DNA from: Nissolia schottii
Taxonomy: Eukaryota > Streptophyta > Magnoliopsida > Fabales > Fabaceae
Direction: 5' to 3'
Assembly (NCBI GenBank): GCA_003254905.1
Contig: QANU01006828.1
Coordinates: 1,490,877 to 1,554,876 of the forward strand
Length of the DNA stretch: 64,000 bases
This document shows, one piece after another, positions 1 through 11,129 of the stretch; position 1 is the stretch's first letter; every line of letters begins with the position of its first letter. Made by a program: the position numbers and the translations under genes. Under the pieces are notes generated by a model. It was not told the origin of the DNA. It did no database searches and worked only from the letters and a program-made list of their open reading frames with translations.

Positions 1-970
1 TGCACCTAGGCCGCTCAGCGGTGACCCCAAACTCGGCCTATAAATAGAGGCCGAGGCTCACAACATGAGGATTATATTTTTCTATACTTCAGATCCGATT
101 CCTTTCAATTTCTTTTATATTTCAAATCCTAAGTTAGTTTAGCAACAAAGAGGAGGCTAGTGAAGGAGCCGGGAGAATCAAGGAAGCACGGCGGACGTCG
201 TCATGATAGCGTGAGAACGTGTCATGGTAAGCGTCCATCACCTTGCCTCCGAGATACTCTTGTAAGATGGATTTGTAATCCTCTTGTTGTTGGGATTTTG
301 ATGATTGTTATAGACTGATGGTATCCATGTACTTTTACATTAATGAATCTGTCATTTTCTATGATTTGCATGAATCGATTTTACACTTAATGCTTGTTTT
401 AGCTTAGCTACCTGAAGCATGATTTCAAACCGTTTGATTGCGCGTGAGAACGGCATCATAAGTTGGAACTAAATCAATTCATCTAATAAACCTAATTGCT
501 AGAGATAGAGTTAGGGATATTAGTCGCTTTTAACATCTACAATAATGCTGGTGTACTTTGTTAAGTTTGTGTGCGAGAGTGACAACATAGCAAAGGAACC
601 CTGTGATCTTTTCATGCGCGAGAGCGATGAATAAGTTAAGAACTGATGGCGAGAAATCAAAGGAATGTTAGTTCTGATGTTTAAGTTATGAATGCATGAA
701 ACTGTAATATGATTCAAATCCCAACAAGCTTCCTGATCTGTCTCTATTTTGTTGCCTATTTATCTTTCTGTTATTTATTTATTTATCTAAATACCAAATC
801 ACCAATCCTTTCACTTCATTGTTTAATTAACAAACTCAAGAACGGTATTTTTGCAACTCTCTGTGGATACGACCATACCCGACTGTACTGCAATTGGATT
901 CCTTGTGAATCTGAAAGCTGTAAAGTAGGATGTATTATTTTGAACGACGAGAGTAAAAATGCTTTCAACA
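1..970 (+). repeat. 5' LTR (left end outside window)
   Basis: This stretch matches 4827-5797 nearly base for base, apart from a divergent block at about 62-125. The TATA box TATAAATA lies at 39-46, just after one CCGCTCAGCGG word (11-21). The repeat ends CAACA at 970, directly before the primer-binding site. The missing left part would be about 480 bp, judged from the 3' copy. The 102-codon open frame at 709-1017 is LTR sequence and not a gene. Confidence 0.9.
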
Positions 971-974
971 AAAT

Positions 975-992
975 TGGCGCCGTGGCCGGGGA
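975..992 (+). other. Primer-binding site (tRNA-Asp type)
   Basis: TGGCGCCGTGGCCGGGGA starts 4 bases after the 5' LTR. TGGCGCC-CCGGGG sites are the usual minus-strand primer sites of Athila/Tat elements, generally assigned to tRNA-Asp. The tRNA assignment is from memory of the family. Confidence 0.75.
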
Positions 993-1130
993 GTTGCGTC
1001 ATAAATACATTGCTTGAGTTTTGTCTAATTAAGCAATTGTGAATATTTGTGTAAATTATTGTAGAGTTTTACTTGTTAATATGATAATCTTGTTCTAATC
1101 TTATTGGCTAGTGTATGTTTTTCTTAGCAA

Positions 1131-2573
1131 TTGCGAGGTAAGGTTTCAAAAGACCAATTGCTATTTGATCCGGAAATCGAGGCCACCACGCGAAGGAACA
1201 ACAGTAGAACAAAGAAAAAGAAACAACTAGCCACACAAAGAAAAGAACAAGAAGCGACTTCATCATCATCAGAAACTAATCAACAAGAAATCATGGCGGA
1301 AAATAATCAAGCTGGAAACAACAGGGGTTTTGTCAACTTTACCCCTAGAAACATAATTAAAATGAGTAGAACTAATGGAGCACAACGGGTACCTCAATTA
1401 CAACCGGGTTTAGTTCAGTTAATGTACGCTAACCCCTTCGCAGGTCTTGATCATGAGGATCCATACAACCACTTGACAAAGTTCTACGAATTATGTGGAA
1501 CCGCAGCCATGACCGAAGCGGACGAAGAAGCAGTATTTTTAAGGATGTTTCCTCTTACTTTAATAGGGAAGGCAAAGGAATGGCTCTTGGACCAACCTCA
1601 ACATACTCTTTCTAATTGGGATCAACTTGAAGAAAAATTCTGTGCCAGGTATTTTTCACAATCTAAACATATGGATTTAAAAACTGCAATTTCCACCTTT
1701 TTGCAGTCCACAGGAGAAAGCTTGTGTGAAGCCTGGGAAAGGTACAAGTCAATGCTGAGAAGGTGCCCAAGTCATGACCTTGACGCCAGAACACAAATCC
1801 ATATCTTTAGAAATGGATTACAACAACAGCACAAGTTGATGCTTGATGCAACAGCTGGTGGTCAAATCATGTCAAAGACCCCAGAAGAAGCAATTTCAAT
1901 CATTGAGTCTATGGCACTCACAGATCAGCAAGGGCAGTACAACAGAAACCCAACAAAGAGGGGAGGTATACTAGAGCTGGGGACAAACGATGCTATCTTG
2001 GCCCAGAATAGGCAACTCCAACAACAGTTGGATGAAGTAAAGAAAACGTTAAGCGAGCTGCCTAAACAACTGAAGGAGAGCCAACCACCAAAAAGACACC
2101 AGGTATATCAATGTGAACTTTGTACTGGTGATCACCCTACTGGTTATTGTGGTAATAGGGAAGAAGAAGAGGTGCACTTTGTGAACAATCAGCAAAGGCC
2201 GTATCAACAATATCCAAGGAATCAAAATCAGAACTATCAACCTTGGAGGCAAGATGCAGGCCCGTCAAACAGAGCACCACCACCCTACCAGAACCAGCAA
2301 TTTCAACCTCCGCACCAATTTCCAAGTCAGCAAAATCAGCACCAGCCAACCTCCAAGTTAGAAGAAACATTTACACAGTTCATGCACATGTCGATGGCAA
2401 ATCAGAAAAATACCGATGCCTCGATCAGGAACTTGGAGATACAACTGGGGCAACTTGCAAATGACATGGCGGAATTAAAAAGAGGAAAACAACTCACCGC
2501 AAACACCGAACAAAACCCCAGAGACTTTTGCCACAGCAAAGGGGTGAGAGGTGATGATGAAGAAGGACACTGA
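1131..2573 (+). CDS. Retrotransposon Gag polyprotein (Athila-like)
   Basis: This frame encodes the structural protein of the element's virus-like particle. It is open for 480 codons. The first in-frame ATG is at 1293 (residue 55), while the preceding codons from a TTG at 1131 already read like Gag (LLFDPEIEATTRR, a hallmark of Athila-type proteins), so the true N-terminus is unclear. A retrotransposon-gag core covers roughly residues 100-240 (PFAGLDHEDPYNHLTKFYELC, then a WLLDQP segment). A compact CX2CX3HX4C zinc-binding motif (CELCTGDHPTGYC) follows near residue 326, then a long Gln/Pro/Asn-rich tail. The frame ends without running into any pol gene. It looks uninterrupted. Confidence 0.8.
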   Translation: MRGKVSKDQLLFDPEIEATTRRNNSRTKKKKQLATQRKEQEATSSSSETNQQEIMAENNQAGNNRGFVNFTPRNIIKMSRTNGAQRVPQLQPGLVQLMYANPFAGLDHEDPYNHLTKFYELCGTAAMTEADEEAVFLRMFPLTLIGKAKEWLLDQPQHTLSNWDQLEEKFCARYFSQSKHMDLKTAISTFLQSTGESLCEAWERYKSMLRRCPSHDLDARTQIHIFRNGLQQQHKLMLDATAGGQIMSKTPEEAISIIESMALTDQQGQYNRNPTKRGGILELGTNDAILAQNRQLQQQLDEVKKTLSELPKQLKESQPPKRHQVYQCELCTGDHPTGYCGNREEEEVHFVNNQQRPYQQYPRNQNQNYQPWRQDAGPSNRAPPPYQNQQFQPPHQFPSQQNQHQPTSKLEETFTQFMHMSMANQKNTDASIRNLEIQLGQLANDMAELKRGKQLTANTEQNPRDFCHSKGVRGDDEEGH

Positions 2574-4337
2574 AAAGAAACAGGCGTCGAGCTAACGACG
2601 TAAAACAAGCGCTTCCTGGGAGGCAACCCAGTGTTTGTAAGTTTTTATTATTATTATAGCTTAAGGTGTTAGAATCAGTTTTTATGAAAATGGTGAAAAG
2701 AATGCTAAAGAAGGAAAACGAATCAGATTCAGGTACCGCTCAGCGGTACTAAAGTCTCGCTCAGCGGTACATTCGCTCAGCGAACTAAGCATATCGCTCA
2801 GCGGACTGAAACCTAACCGAGCCAAGCATTCTGTGTCTAATATGATCAAACTGAAAAAGAAAATATCAGGCAATCATATCATCTCTGAAGCTTATTATGC
2901 ATTACTTGTGGGAAAGAAAATCTGATTGTTTTGCAGGCCACAAAGCAACAGAAGTTCTTCCAATCTACAAAAAGAGATTTAGTCCTAAAGGAAGAAGAGC
3001 ATGATTCTTAAACAAGAAGATGAGCCTCTATCTCCTCGAGCGAAATCAGACAAGGAAGCTATATCAGAGAAAGACACTCACCATAACCAGGGAGCATTCT
3101 AAAACACCCTAATTACTTTTCCTTAGTTAGTATGTACCTAGGCTTGTTTGTCTGAAAATCAATACTGAGTACTGGATTACTTGAGTCTGATGCATGAATA
3201 CATATAATATGAATTGAATTGGTTCAAAATCCATGATAGACCTTTGTGAATATATGCATAGATGTCATGAACATGTCAAGATGCATTTATCTACTTGTTG
3301 CATGAACATAACCTTGAAAATGTTTTAAAATCAAGGAAGTTGCACCTAACCAAGGTGAGAGAGTGGGCCTATACACTTGTGAGAAAAAGAGAGAATCACC
3401 ATTTGTTTTGTACAACCGAATTTGTTTGAGTCTCTAATCTTGAGAATTGTATGGAAATGATTGGAAATGATCAAGGCATTCTGTTCATTAGCACTAATAC
3501 CCACTTGGCCAAATAAGCTTAACCTGATTAGGAATATCCCTTGCTACCCTAATTGAGCCTTAATTGAGAAATTTATTGAAATTTTGCATGATCCCGGAGC
3601 CTAAGAGAAAAACAAATGACTTTCCTTAAATTCCTACATTAAGAGAGCATTCGAATGGATTATGTGCAAAAAGCTAAAGTTAGGGGGGAAAAGAAAAGTT
3701 GGCACAAGTGGACATAGAACAAAGGAAAATCAGTAGAACAGAAGAAGGAAGATGCTGAAAATATGAAATGTCTTTATCTCAATTACAAAAGAAAAGAAAA
3801 AGAAAAAAAAAAATTGAGGGAAAGAAGTCTAACATCCAAGGGCTGTAAAGGAAGAATGTTGATTGAAAAGAAGAAAAGTGACAAAAGAAATTGGTAAGCA
3901 TGCTCTCTTTATCAGGAATAATTGCGCATCCAGAAAAACCAATTTTCTTTGTAGCCTGGCCACATTACAACCCTTGAAAGTCCTTAAGTGATCCTTGAAT
4001 GACCATACACTTTGAAATTGATTGTGAGACAGGTAACAAGTTTAAGTTGTTATGATTCAATGGTGATATTGAGCGAAAACACTCACCCCCAACTGGTCCA
4101 CTGGCCATAGTGTGAATAACAATTTCCTTGATTAAAAAGACATGGGATAGTGTGACTTGTTCATAGCAGTCAATGTGGGTTTTGCACTTGAAATTGTTAC
4201 GATAATTCTATGATGTATCACAAGTCTCAAGCATGAACTTCATGACTCAATTCAATGAAACATAGAAACTCTTTGTTCATATGCATCATTCTTAACTTAA
4301 ATCCAATACCTCTTGTTTGAGGACAAACAAGGTCTTA
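2574..4337 (+). other. Non-coding internal region of the gag-only element
   Basis: No pol-like frame is visible on either strand. At 2736-2810 there are four close copies of the CGCTCAGCG word, one in a 17-bp odd palindrome (GTACCGCTCAGCGGTAC, 2734-2750). The rest is A-rich and ends in the polypurine tract. This is where protease, RT and integrase would lie in an autonomous relative. Confidence 0.75.
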
Positions 4338-4350
4338 AGTTAGGGGGAGT

Positions 4351-5797
4351 TGTTAGGTGCCAAAAGTACGCGATTTCAACTATTGAAAAGGCACCTGTCT
4401 GCTTAAGTTTAATGAATTATCTGATTAAAATTCCCCACTTTTGTAGGAGTTATAAAATGTTCTAGAGATGGATGCAAGATAAAAGATCAAAGAGAAATCC
4501 CACAGAGAAAGGAAACAAAGAGCAAAAAGGGCAAACGAAGAGCAAAGGCATATGCACCACCGCTCAGCGGTGACAAATATCGCTCAGCGGCTTGCACGAA
4601 GAAACCGCTGAGCGATAAACCCAAACCGCTCAGCGGACCTTGCTTCAAGGTGAAGAAACTTAGCCGTGAAGGAAGCTCTGCAGCCGCACCTGCAGCCGCA
4701 ATGCCACCCTGCTCTGACACCGCTCAGCGCACCGCACGCCGCTCAGCGGCTCTGACAGATAATGTCAGAGCAGAGCCACCATTCAGAGGAAACGTGGCGG
4801 TGAAGAAAACTCAAACCGCTGAGCGGTGCACTCAGACCGCTCAGCGGTGACCCTCAAACTCGGCCTATAAATAGAGGCCGAGGCTCACACAATAAAAGAA
4901 TCAAAATTTACCTTTCAGAATTCTCCTTTCTCTCATTTCATTTTCAATTTCAAATCCTAAGTTAGTTTAGCAACAAAGAGGAGGCTAGTGAAGGAGCCGG
5001 GAGAATCAAGGAAGCACGGCGGACGTCGTCATGATAGCGTGAGAACGTGTCATGGTAAGCGTCCATCACCTTGCCTCCGAGATACTCTTGTAAGATGGAT
5101 TTGTAATCCTCTTGTTGTTGGGATTTTGATGATTGTTATAGACTGATTGTATCCATGTACTTTTACATTAATGAATCTATCATTTTCTATGATTTGCATG
5201 AATCGATTTTACTCTTAATGCTTGTTTTAGCTTAGCTACCTAAAGCATGATTTCAAACTGTTTGGTTGCGCGTGAGAACGGCATCATAAGTTGGAACTAA
5301 ATCAATTCATCTAATAAACCTAATTGCTAGAGATAGAGTTAGGAATATTAGTCGCTTTTAACATCTAAAATAATGCTGGTGTACTTTGTTAAGTTTGTGT
5401 GCGAGAGTGACAGCATAACAAGGGAAACCTGTGATCTTTTCATGCGCGAGAGCGATGAACAAGTTAAGAACTGATGGCGAGGAATCAACGAAATGATAAT
5501 TCTGATGTTTAAGTTATGAATGCATGAAATTATAATAGGATTCAAAACCCAACAAGCTTCCTGATCTGTCTCTACTTTGTTGCCTATTTATCTTTCTGTT
5601 ATTTATTTATTTATCTAAATATCAAATCACCAATCCTTCACTTCATTGTTTAATTAACAAACTCAAGAACGGTATTTTTGCAACTCTCTGTGGATACGAT
5701 CATACCCGACTGTACTGCAATTGGATTCCTTGTGAATCTGAAAGCTGTAAAGTAGGATGTATTATTTTGAACGACGAGAGTAAAAATGCTTTCAACA
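4351..5797 (+). repeat. 3' LTR, complete (1447 bp)
   Basis: The repeat starts TGTTAGGTGCC right after the polypurine tract and ends TTTCAACA. TATAAATA lies at 4866-4873. The promoter-proximal 280 bp (about 4560-4850) hold at least eight copies of the word CCGCTCAGCGG or its reverse complement. The following GTGAC is the likely right target duplication, but the left one is outside the window. Confidence 0.9.
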
Positions 5798-6227
5798 GTG
5801 ACAAAAGGAGATTATGGCTAAATCTTATAATCACAGGGTTAGAAATAAACGTTCTTAAAAGGTGAAATTGTTTTGAAAGCTATTTTGCCCATTGATAAAA
5901 AATCTCGAGTTTATGGCAAATGGTCGCCGAATTAGGAAGGACCATTTTTAGCCGCGAAGAAGCTATTAGCGAATGCCTACATAATTAAAGATATACGAAG
6001 CCCCTGATGGCAAATATCTCAAAAGTTATAAATCAGAAATTAATTGATATCAAAAGGATTACATATGATTGAATTACAATTGAACGCTCAAAAACTCCTC
6101 AACTTGGTGGCTAAGTCCTTCTTTTTCAACCTCGAGATTAGTCATAGTGGACCAAAATCTTGGTTGAAACTTCTACATCCTTAATGACTTGCACCGCACC
6201 ATTGTTAAAAGCTCTTCTTTGCACTCT

Positions 6228-7448
6228 TATTGTTTTATATATCTGTCTTTACAGATTTTAGATTCTCAAGGAATCCAATTGCAGTATAGTCAGGTATAGT
6301 CATCTCCACAGGGAGTTGGCAAATGTCATTCTTGAATTTGTTAATTAACAATAGAGTAGATGAATTGGAATTTGATTGCAAATTAGAGACAGGAAAGAAT
6401 ATATAAATACAAGATAAAATGACAACAAATCAGAGGTAAGTTAAGAAGCTTGTTGGGGTTGAATCATGCATAGTTTCTTGCATTCATAACTTAATGCAGA
6501 TGAATTATCTTTCCCTTGATTTTTCCCCATCGGTTCTTATCTTAAACATCTTTTTCAAGAATGATAAGATGATTAGGTTTGCCTTATTAGTTTGTCAATT
6601 TCTTGCACAAATTAACAAAGTGAACCTACATTAATGCAGATGTGAAAGCGACTAATAATCTCAATTCTATTTCTAGCAATGAAGTTTATTAGATGAAACG
6701 GTTTAAGTTCAACCCTATTGAAGCAGTTTTCACTCACGACAATTAGGTTTATATTCAAGCCTTAGGTAACCATATTAAACATTGAAGCGTTTTCCACTTA
6801 ATAAAGTAGCTTTTACTCACAACATTAAGTTACAAACAACATTTAATTAGCTGAACTATAGCTAGCATTAAGTACAAACCAATTCATGAAAATCAAAGAA
6901 ATAGATAGCTTCATTCATACACAAAGTAGCATGGATACAATTAGACTATAGCATTGATCATATTCCCAACAACAAGAGATTACAAAATCATCTTACAAGT
7001 GAGGCTCGCAGAGGCAAGGTTAGGGTCACTTACCATGACACCTTCTTACACCGTCCCCGCTGAGCGGCGTGCAGAGCTCTGAGCGGTGTCAGGGCGGCTG
7101 CAGAGGTTGCTTCATCTGTAAGTTACTTCACTTTGAAGTAAGGCTCGCAGAGCGGTAGGGGTCTTTGCTGAGCAGTACCTTCACTGAGCTATCCAAACCC
7201 TCGCTGAACGGTTTACTCTTCTGCTTCTCTTTTGTTTTTGTCTTGTTTCTCCTTTTTGTTCCTTTCCTCTTTCTCTTATGGGATTTTGTCTGTAAAATTC
7301 ACCATTTTAGTTTTATTGTATCCATTCTCTCTTTTTGTGAATTTGTAACAAAATAGGGGAATTTATTTGATAATGTATAACTTGTAAAGGAAAAAAGGTT
7401 ATTATTTTAACTTATAAAAGTACTAAAATATGATACTTGATAACCATC
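6228..7448 (-). repeat. Reverse-oriented solo LTR, relative of the Athila-like LTR
   Basis: The reverse complement follows the 1447-bp LTR throughout. Near 6258 it carries the equivalent of the LTR's U5 region (AAGGAATCCAATTGCAGTA), and at 7045-7210 it has degenerate copies of the CCGCTGAGCGG word. No internal region or partner LTR is attached. Divergence is much greater than between the two LTRs at 1-5797, so it is an older insertion. It splits the antisense gene of the surrounding fossil. Confidence 0.7.
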
Positions 7449-10400
7449 CCTAGTAGAGACCTCTTTAGGGGCAGCTTTCTTGATTTTCTAAAGTTTGGCT
7501 TCACCTAGTCGGAAAGGTTCTTGAAGAAGAGATAATTTTTTAGCAAGGCGACCATCTTCAGCTCTTGCATTTGCCAATTCTTGCTCAAGGCGAGCAATAG
7601 TAGTCGCCATGGTGGTTCGCTCTTCTTCGACAAGTGTAATGTTTTTCCGACTAAAATCAACCGCATTGGTGGCTTTATTCTTAGCCTCATGGAGAAGTTG
7701 TAGACGCTTCTCAGTGATCGCGACGATTTTATGAGCCTTTTCTTTTCGTCGCATACCAATATCTTATTTACCAAGAACATGACACACATCTATAATGCGA
7801 TCGACAATAGAGGCTAAAGATTTGGTAAAATTTTCTATAGCAGCCGCATGAGGAGTTGTGTTGAGGCTAGATAAATATCAAGAAGTTGTCCTTTCAAAGG
7901 CCCATCGGTCGCAAGATCCTTAGTAGGATGACCAAGAACTTCTTTCAAAGAAGTTAGACCAGCGACAAGAAAGGAAGGCTTAGGGACAACAACTGAAGTC
8001 TGAGGAGGCTCTTCAACCACTGGTACTTGAACCTCGACGACCTCTATACTTTGGATTTCCGTAGAATGTGATTCACTAGGACCCCCCGGTCCTAGATTTT
8101 ATTTGTTCATATTTCTCCATGAAGTCAAAATTGAAGATATCTTCAAAATTGTCATCAGGACTGGAGGTGTTTGGATTTTCCACTTCGGGAGCAGTTGTAG
8201 GTATTTTTGCGACATGTGGTTGTGATGATTGTGATGGTGGTGGCGATGTGGTGGCGGTTACTAAAATGTAGGAGAAGTTGAAGAATAGTAGAGTTGAGCC
8301 GTAGGTGATGGCGAAGCATGATGAGTCGTCAGGGTGACCATTTTGTCTAACTTCAGCCTCTTAGAAAGAGGTAAGTCATCATTGGAGTTTCCCTCACTGT
8401 CCGAGGCGACTTCTACGGTCCTTTCATCAACTTGGGCATCATGCAACCCCGAAGATTTGGATTCATTAGGGAGCACCATGACGCGTTGCTGAAAAGAAAT
8501 ACAAAGCATTAGTTAAGAATATGAAGATAAAACATTGAAGAAAAGGTGATGAGTTAAGGTATAGCTTTAGTTTGGCAGCAGTCGACGGAGTCAACTTAGC
8601 AAATTTGGCAGGATGCTAGCCTTTGGAGGGCTGAGAAAAGAAATATATTTATCAACAATTTTAATGCTTGAAATAATGGAATAGAGAACAATGAGTGACG
8701 AAGAATACCATGGGAAGCGATGGTTTCTTTTGACCCGCTACTGTGGGAGGTGGAGGACTTTTCGTCTTGGTAGACTTGATGGTCGCCATCTTCACCAAGT
8801 GACTTTTTTTCTTTAGCTTTGATGCCTCTTCCTCTTCTTCCTCGTCACTGGTCCATCTTTCCTCACGACGGTGCTTGGAGGAGAGTGCTTTTTTAGTCTC
8901 TATAAACCCCTCATTTACTGAGACAAAACCATTAGTGAAGGACTAAATAAAAAGAATATGAGAATGTGAAAGTTATCATGAGGCACGTCGCCTACTACCC
9001 TGGTGGGATAGTCGGATTTGTGGACGTATCCGAAGGAAGGGTGCAATAATGGCCTGAGAATGTAACGACCTTACGCCCATATTTAAATTCCTTAAGGTTA
9101 AAGGGCAACCGTATAGCCCCTTGAGGGGGATTCGGGAAGGGATCAAGTAACCAAAAAGATGTGTTCAGAAAAGGAGGAAACTTAAATGGTCGCATATACA
9201 AATGAAAGTTAGAAAATGGGTTTTTGGCTTTCGCCTTTTCGAAAGATTTCAAACAGCGATCTTCATGAGCTTAAAACTTTTTCCTACAATTTTCCTCTGC
9301 ATCTCTTAGAGTCTCCTCTAAGGCTCTAGGATTGTATTTAACTTTAAAGAATTTCTCGAAAGCTTGAATTTTGTGAACATATGTACTTTTCGACTTCGAG
9401 TCAGCCGGCTGAGTCTGCACAAAATAGTGTTGCATGAAATTTAAACACTCGCTCAGAGAAAATGAGTGTTGTGAATAAAAGTTGAGCCACCATGCATAAA
9501 ATGATTCAGACATGAATGAACTTGGCTCAAAGCGACAGTAGTGAAAATGAACCTTCCTAGACTTGTCGCCACGAAGGGTTGCTGCCAACTGGTCGCTCGA
9601 ATTGAACTCTTTGCGACAGAAGACTCTCTTAAATTCAGTGAAAGGGAGTGAGGGTATGAGTTTTGAAAGGCCAAATTGTCTAGAGACGAGGTTGGGAGCA
9701 TGCAGTACGACACTCCTGGAGTTCCCTCCACTAGGAAAGCCAGAAGGGAAGATCTGAACGCAGAGGAATTCTGCTCAAAGACGGTCACTTTCCTTCCTCG
9801 CGGTCAATTCGTTTGGGACCATAGGTCTTATGAACCATGATGGTCCTACGTCGCGCTTTACAAAGGGAGCAACATCGATGCCCCTTTGATCTTCCACTCC
9901 AATTTGATGGAGGAGCTTGAAGAAGAAGGTAAAGTTTGTTGGACGGGAGGCTTTTGTTGCCTTTACAAGTTGTTGGTAAAAACATAGTCGCGGCCTTGCT
10001 ACCTCAGAATATACATCGTCGCTCAGAATGCGACTTTAAAGATGACTCTTAAAAATGGCATTTAGCCACAATTGCAAGTGTAAAACGAGCCCCAATAGCG
10101 TAACCTTTGGCGTCGCTGCATGAATGCTAGCCAAAGGGTCCGAGATAGCATCATATAGATTGGCCAACAAAATCTTCACCAAACATATTTTCCTTCCTTC
10201 ATGCAACATAAGTGCTAGAAGCGACATATCGCTTCCCTTCCTTTACATATTTAGGCTTTTAGAGCAAAAAAACACAGCTCTAAAGCCAGTAATTGAGGAA
10301 AGCGACATGTTCCGCAACACTGACAGCATCTTCCTCACGACCCATGTTGTTGGTAACAAAAACTTTATAAGTGTTGGAGGAGTAGTCGACTTCATAATCT

Positions 10401-11050
10401 AGTCGTGGCACCTCCATATTGGGGATGGATGATTTCTCCAAGGGGAGAAAGTCCTGTTATAGCCGCGACCTCAAATAGGGTGGGGGGAATCATTCCATAG
10501 GCTGTATGGAATGTGTTTGTGGTAATATCCCAGAATTGGAGGGATGCTTCAATCATGGAGAGATCAAGCTTGATGTCATCACGAGAGATTTAGATGCAAT
10601 CGTAAATGCCCATTTCCCTCCAAAAATCTCCCTTTTTTGTCTCTACCCTAGTGAGCCAAGATCGAAACTTGTATTCTTTTTCCCCATTCTTTGGGGTAGC
10701 ATGAATAATCCTCGGCTTGTGGAAAAAACTAGTAGGAATGAGAGGACTGTAGATGAAAGGGTGTTGTTCGGTATGGGTCAGAAAGTAAGAATCTATGTAA
10801 GAGTCTTTTGTGGCATCGAAGATGGCGGAAAAGGGGCCTAAGAAGCTATGAATGGTGTTGGAGACAGAGAAATGGATCAGTACCTGGCTAGCCTTTATTT
10901 GGTGTGTGGTAGGGCTCACGGTCAGGGCCAAGGGAACCCCTTGACGGACAAGGGGGCAGGAATTGAAGTCACCGAAGTGGCAACTCAACCAGAATCTTTC
11001 TGAGGTGCCTTGCCTTTAGAGGAGGAGGTTTTGGTGGTCTTGGATGCCAT
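7449..11050 (-). pseudogene. Degraded antisense gene of the Tat-like remnant
   Basis: On the minus strand a series of short frames reads like exons of one old gene. It starts at an ATG at 11050 (MASKTTKTSSSKGKAPQ). A central part at 9270-9590 includes FMSESFYAWWLNFYSQHS and YNPRALEETLRDAEENC. An acidic and Lys-rich exon lies at about 8700-8920 (RWTSDEEEEEEASKLKKK). A coiled-coil tail lies at 7488-7754 (TIARLEQELANARAEDGR) and continues beyond the inserted LTR near 6050-6150. Splice-like acceptors with pyrimidine tracts precede several blocks (near 8490 and 8637). The style resembles the proteins annotated as 'putative gypsy-type transposon' or 'plant transposon protein' in plant genomes. It is broken and not expected to be functional. 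Confidence 0.5.
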
Positions 11051-11129
11051 GGAGGTGATGATGAAGGTATGAAGTGAAAAGGGTTGAGGACGGAGAGAAG
11101 TATTTCGCTCTAGATTCGCAAAAAACTTG

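Larger units (their letters stand above)
1..5797 (+). mobile_element. Athila-like gag-only LTR retrotransposon
   Basis: Two long direct repeats (1-970, cut by the window edge, and 4351-5797) flank a primer-binding site, one open gag frame, about 1.75 kb of non-coding DNA and a polypurine tract (AAGTTAGGGGGAG, about 4337-4349). The LTR begins TGTTAGG and ends CAACA. There is no protease, reverse transcriptase or integrase, so the element must have used enzymes from a full-length relative. The gag style and the TGGCGCC-type primer site point to the Ty3/gypsy Athila/Tat branch. By eye the LTRs differ at about 25 of 840 aligned positions outside one divergent block, which suggests an insertion roughly 1 million years ago at a usual plant rate. 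It appears whole apart from the window edge and is inserted in the older element that continues at 5798. Confidence 0.85.

Noticed and set aside
2049-2626. Several minus- and plus-strand frames over the Gag region
   Set aside because: Shadows of the Gag frame; no independent features.
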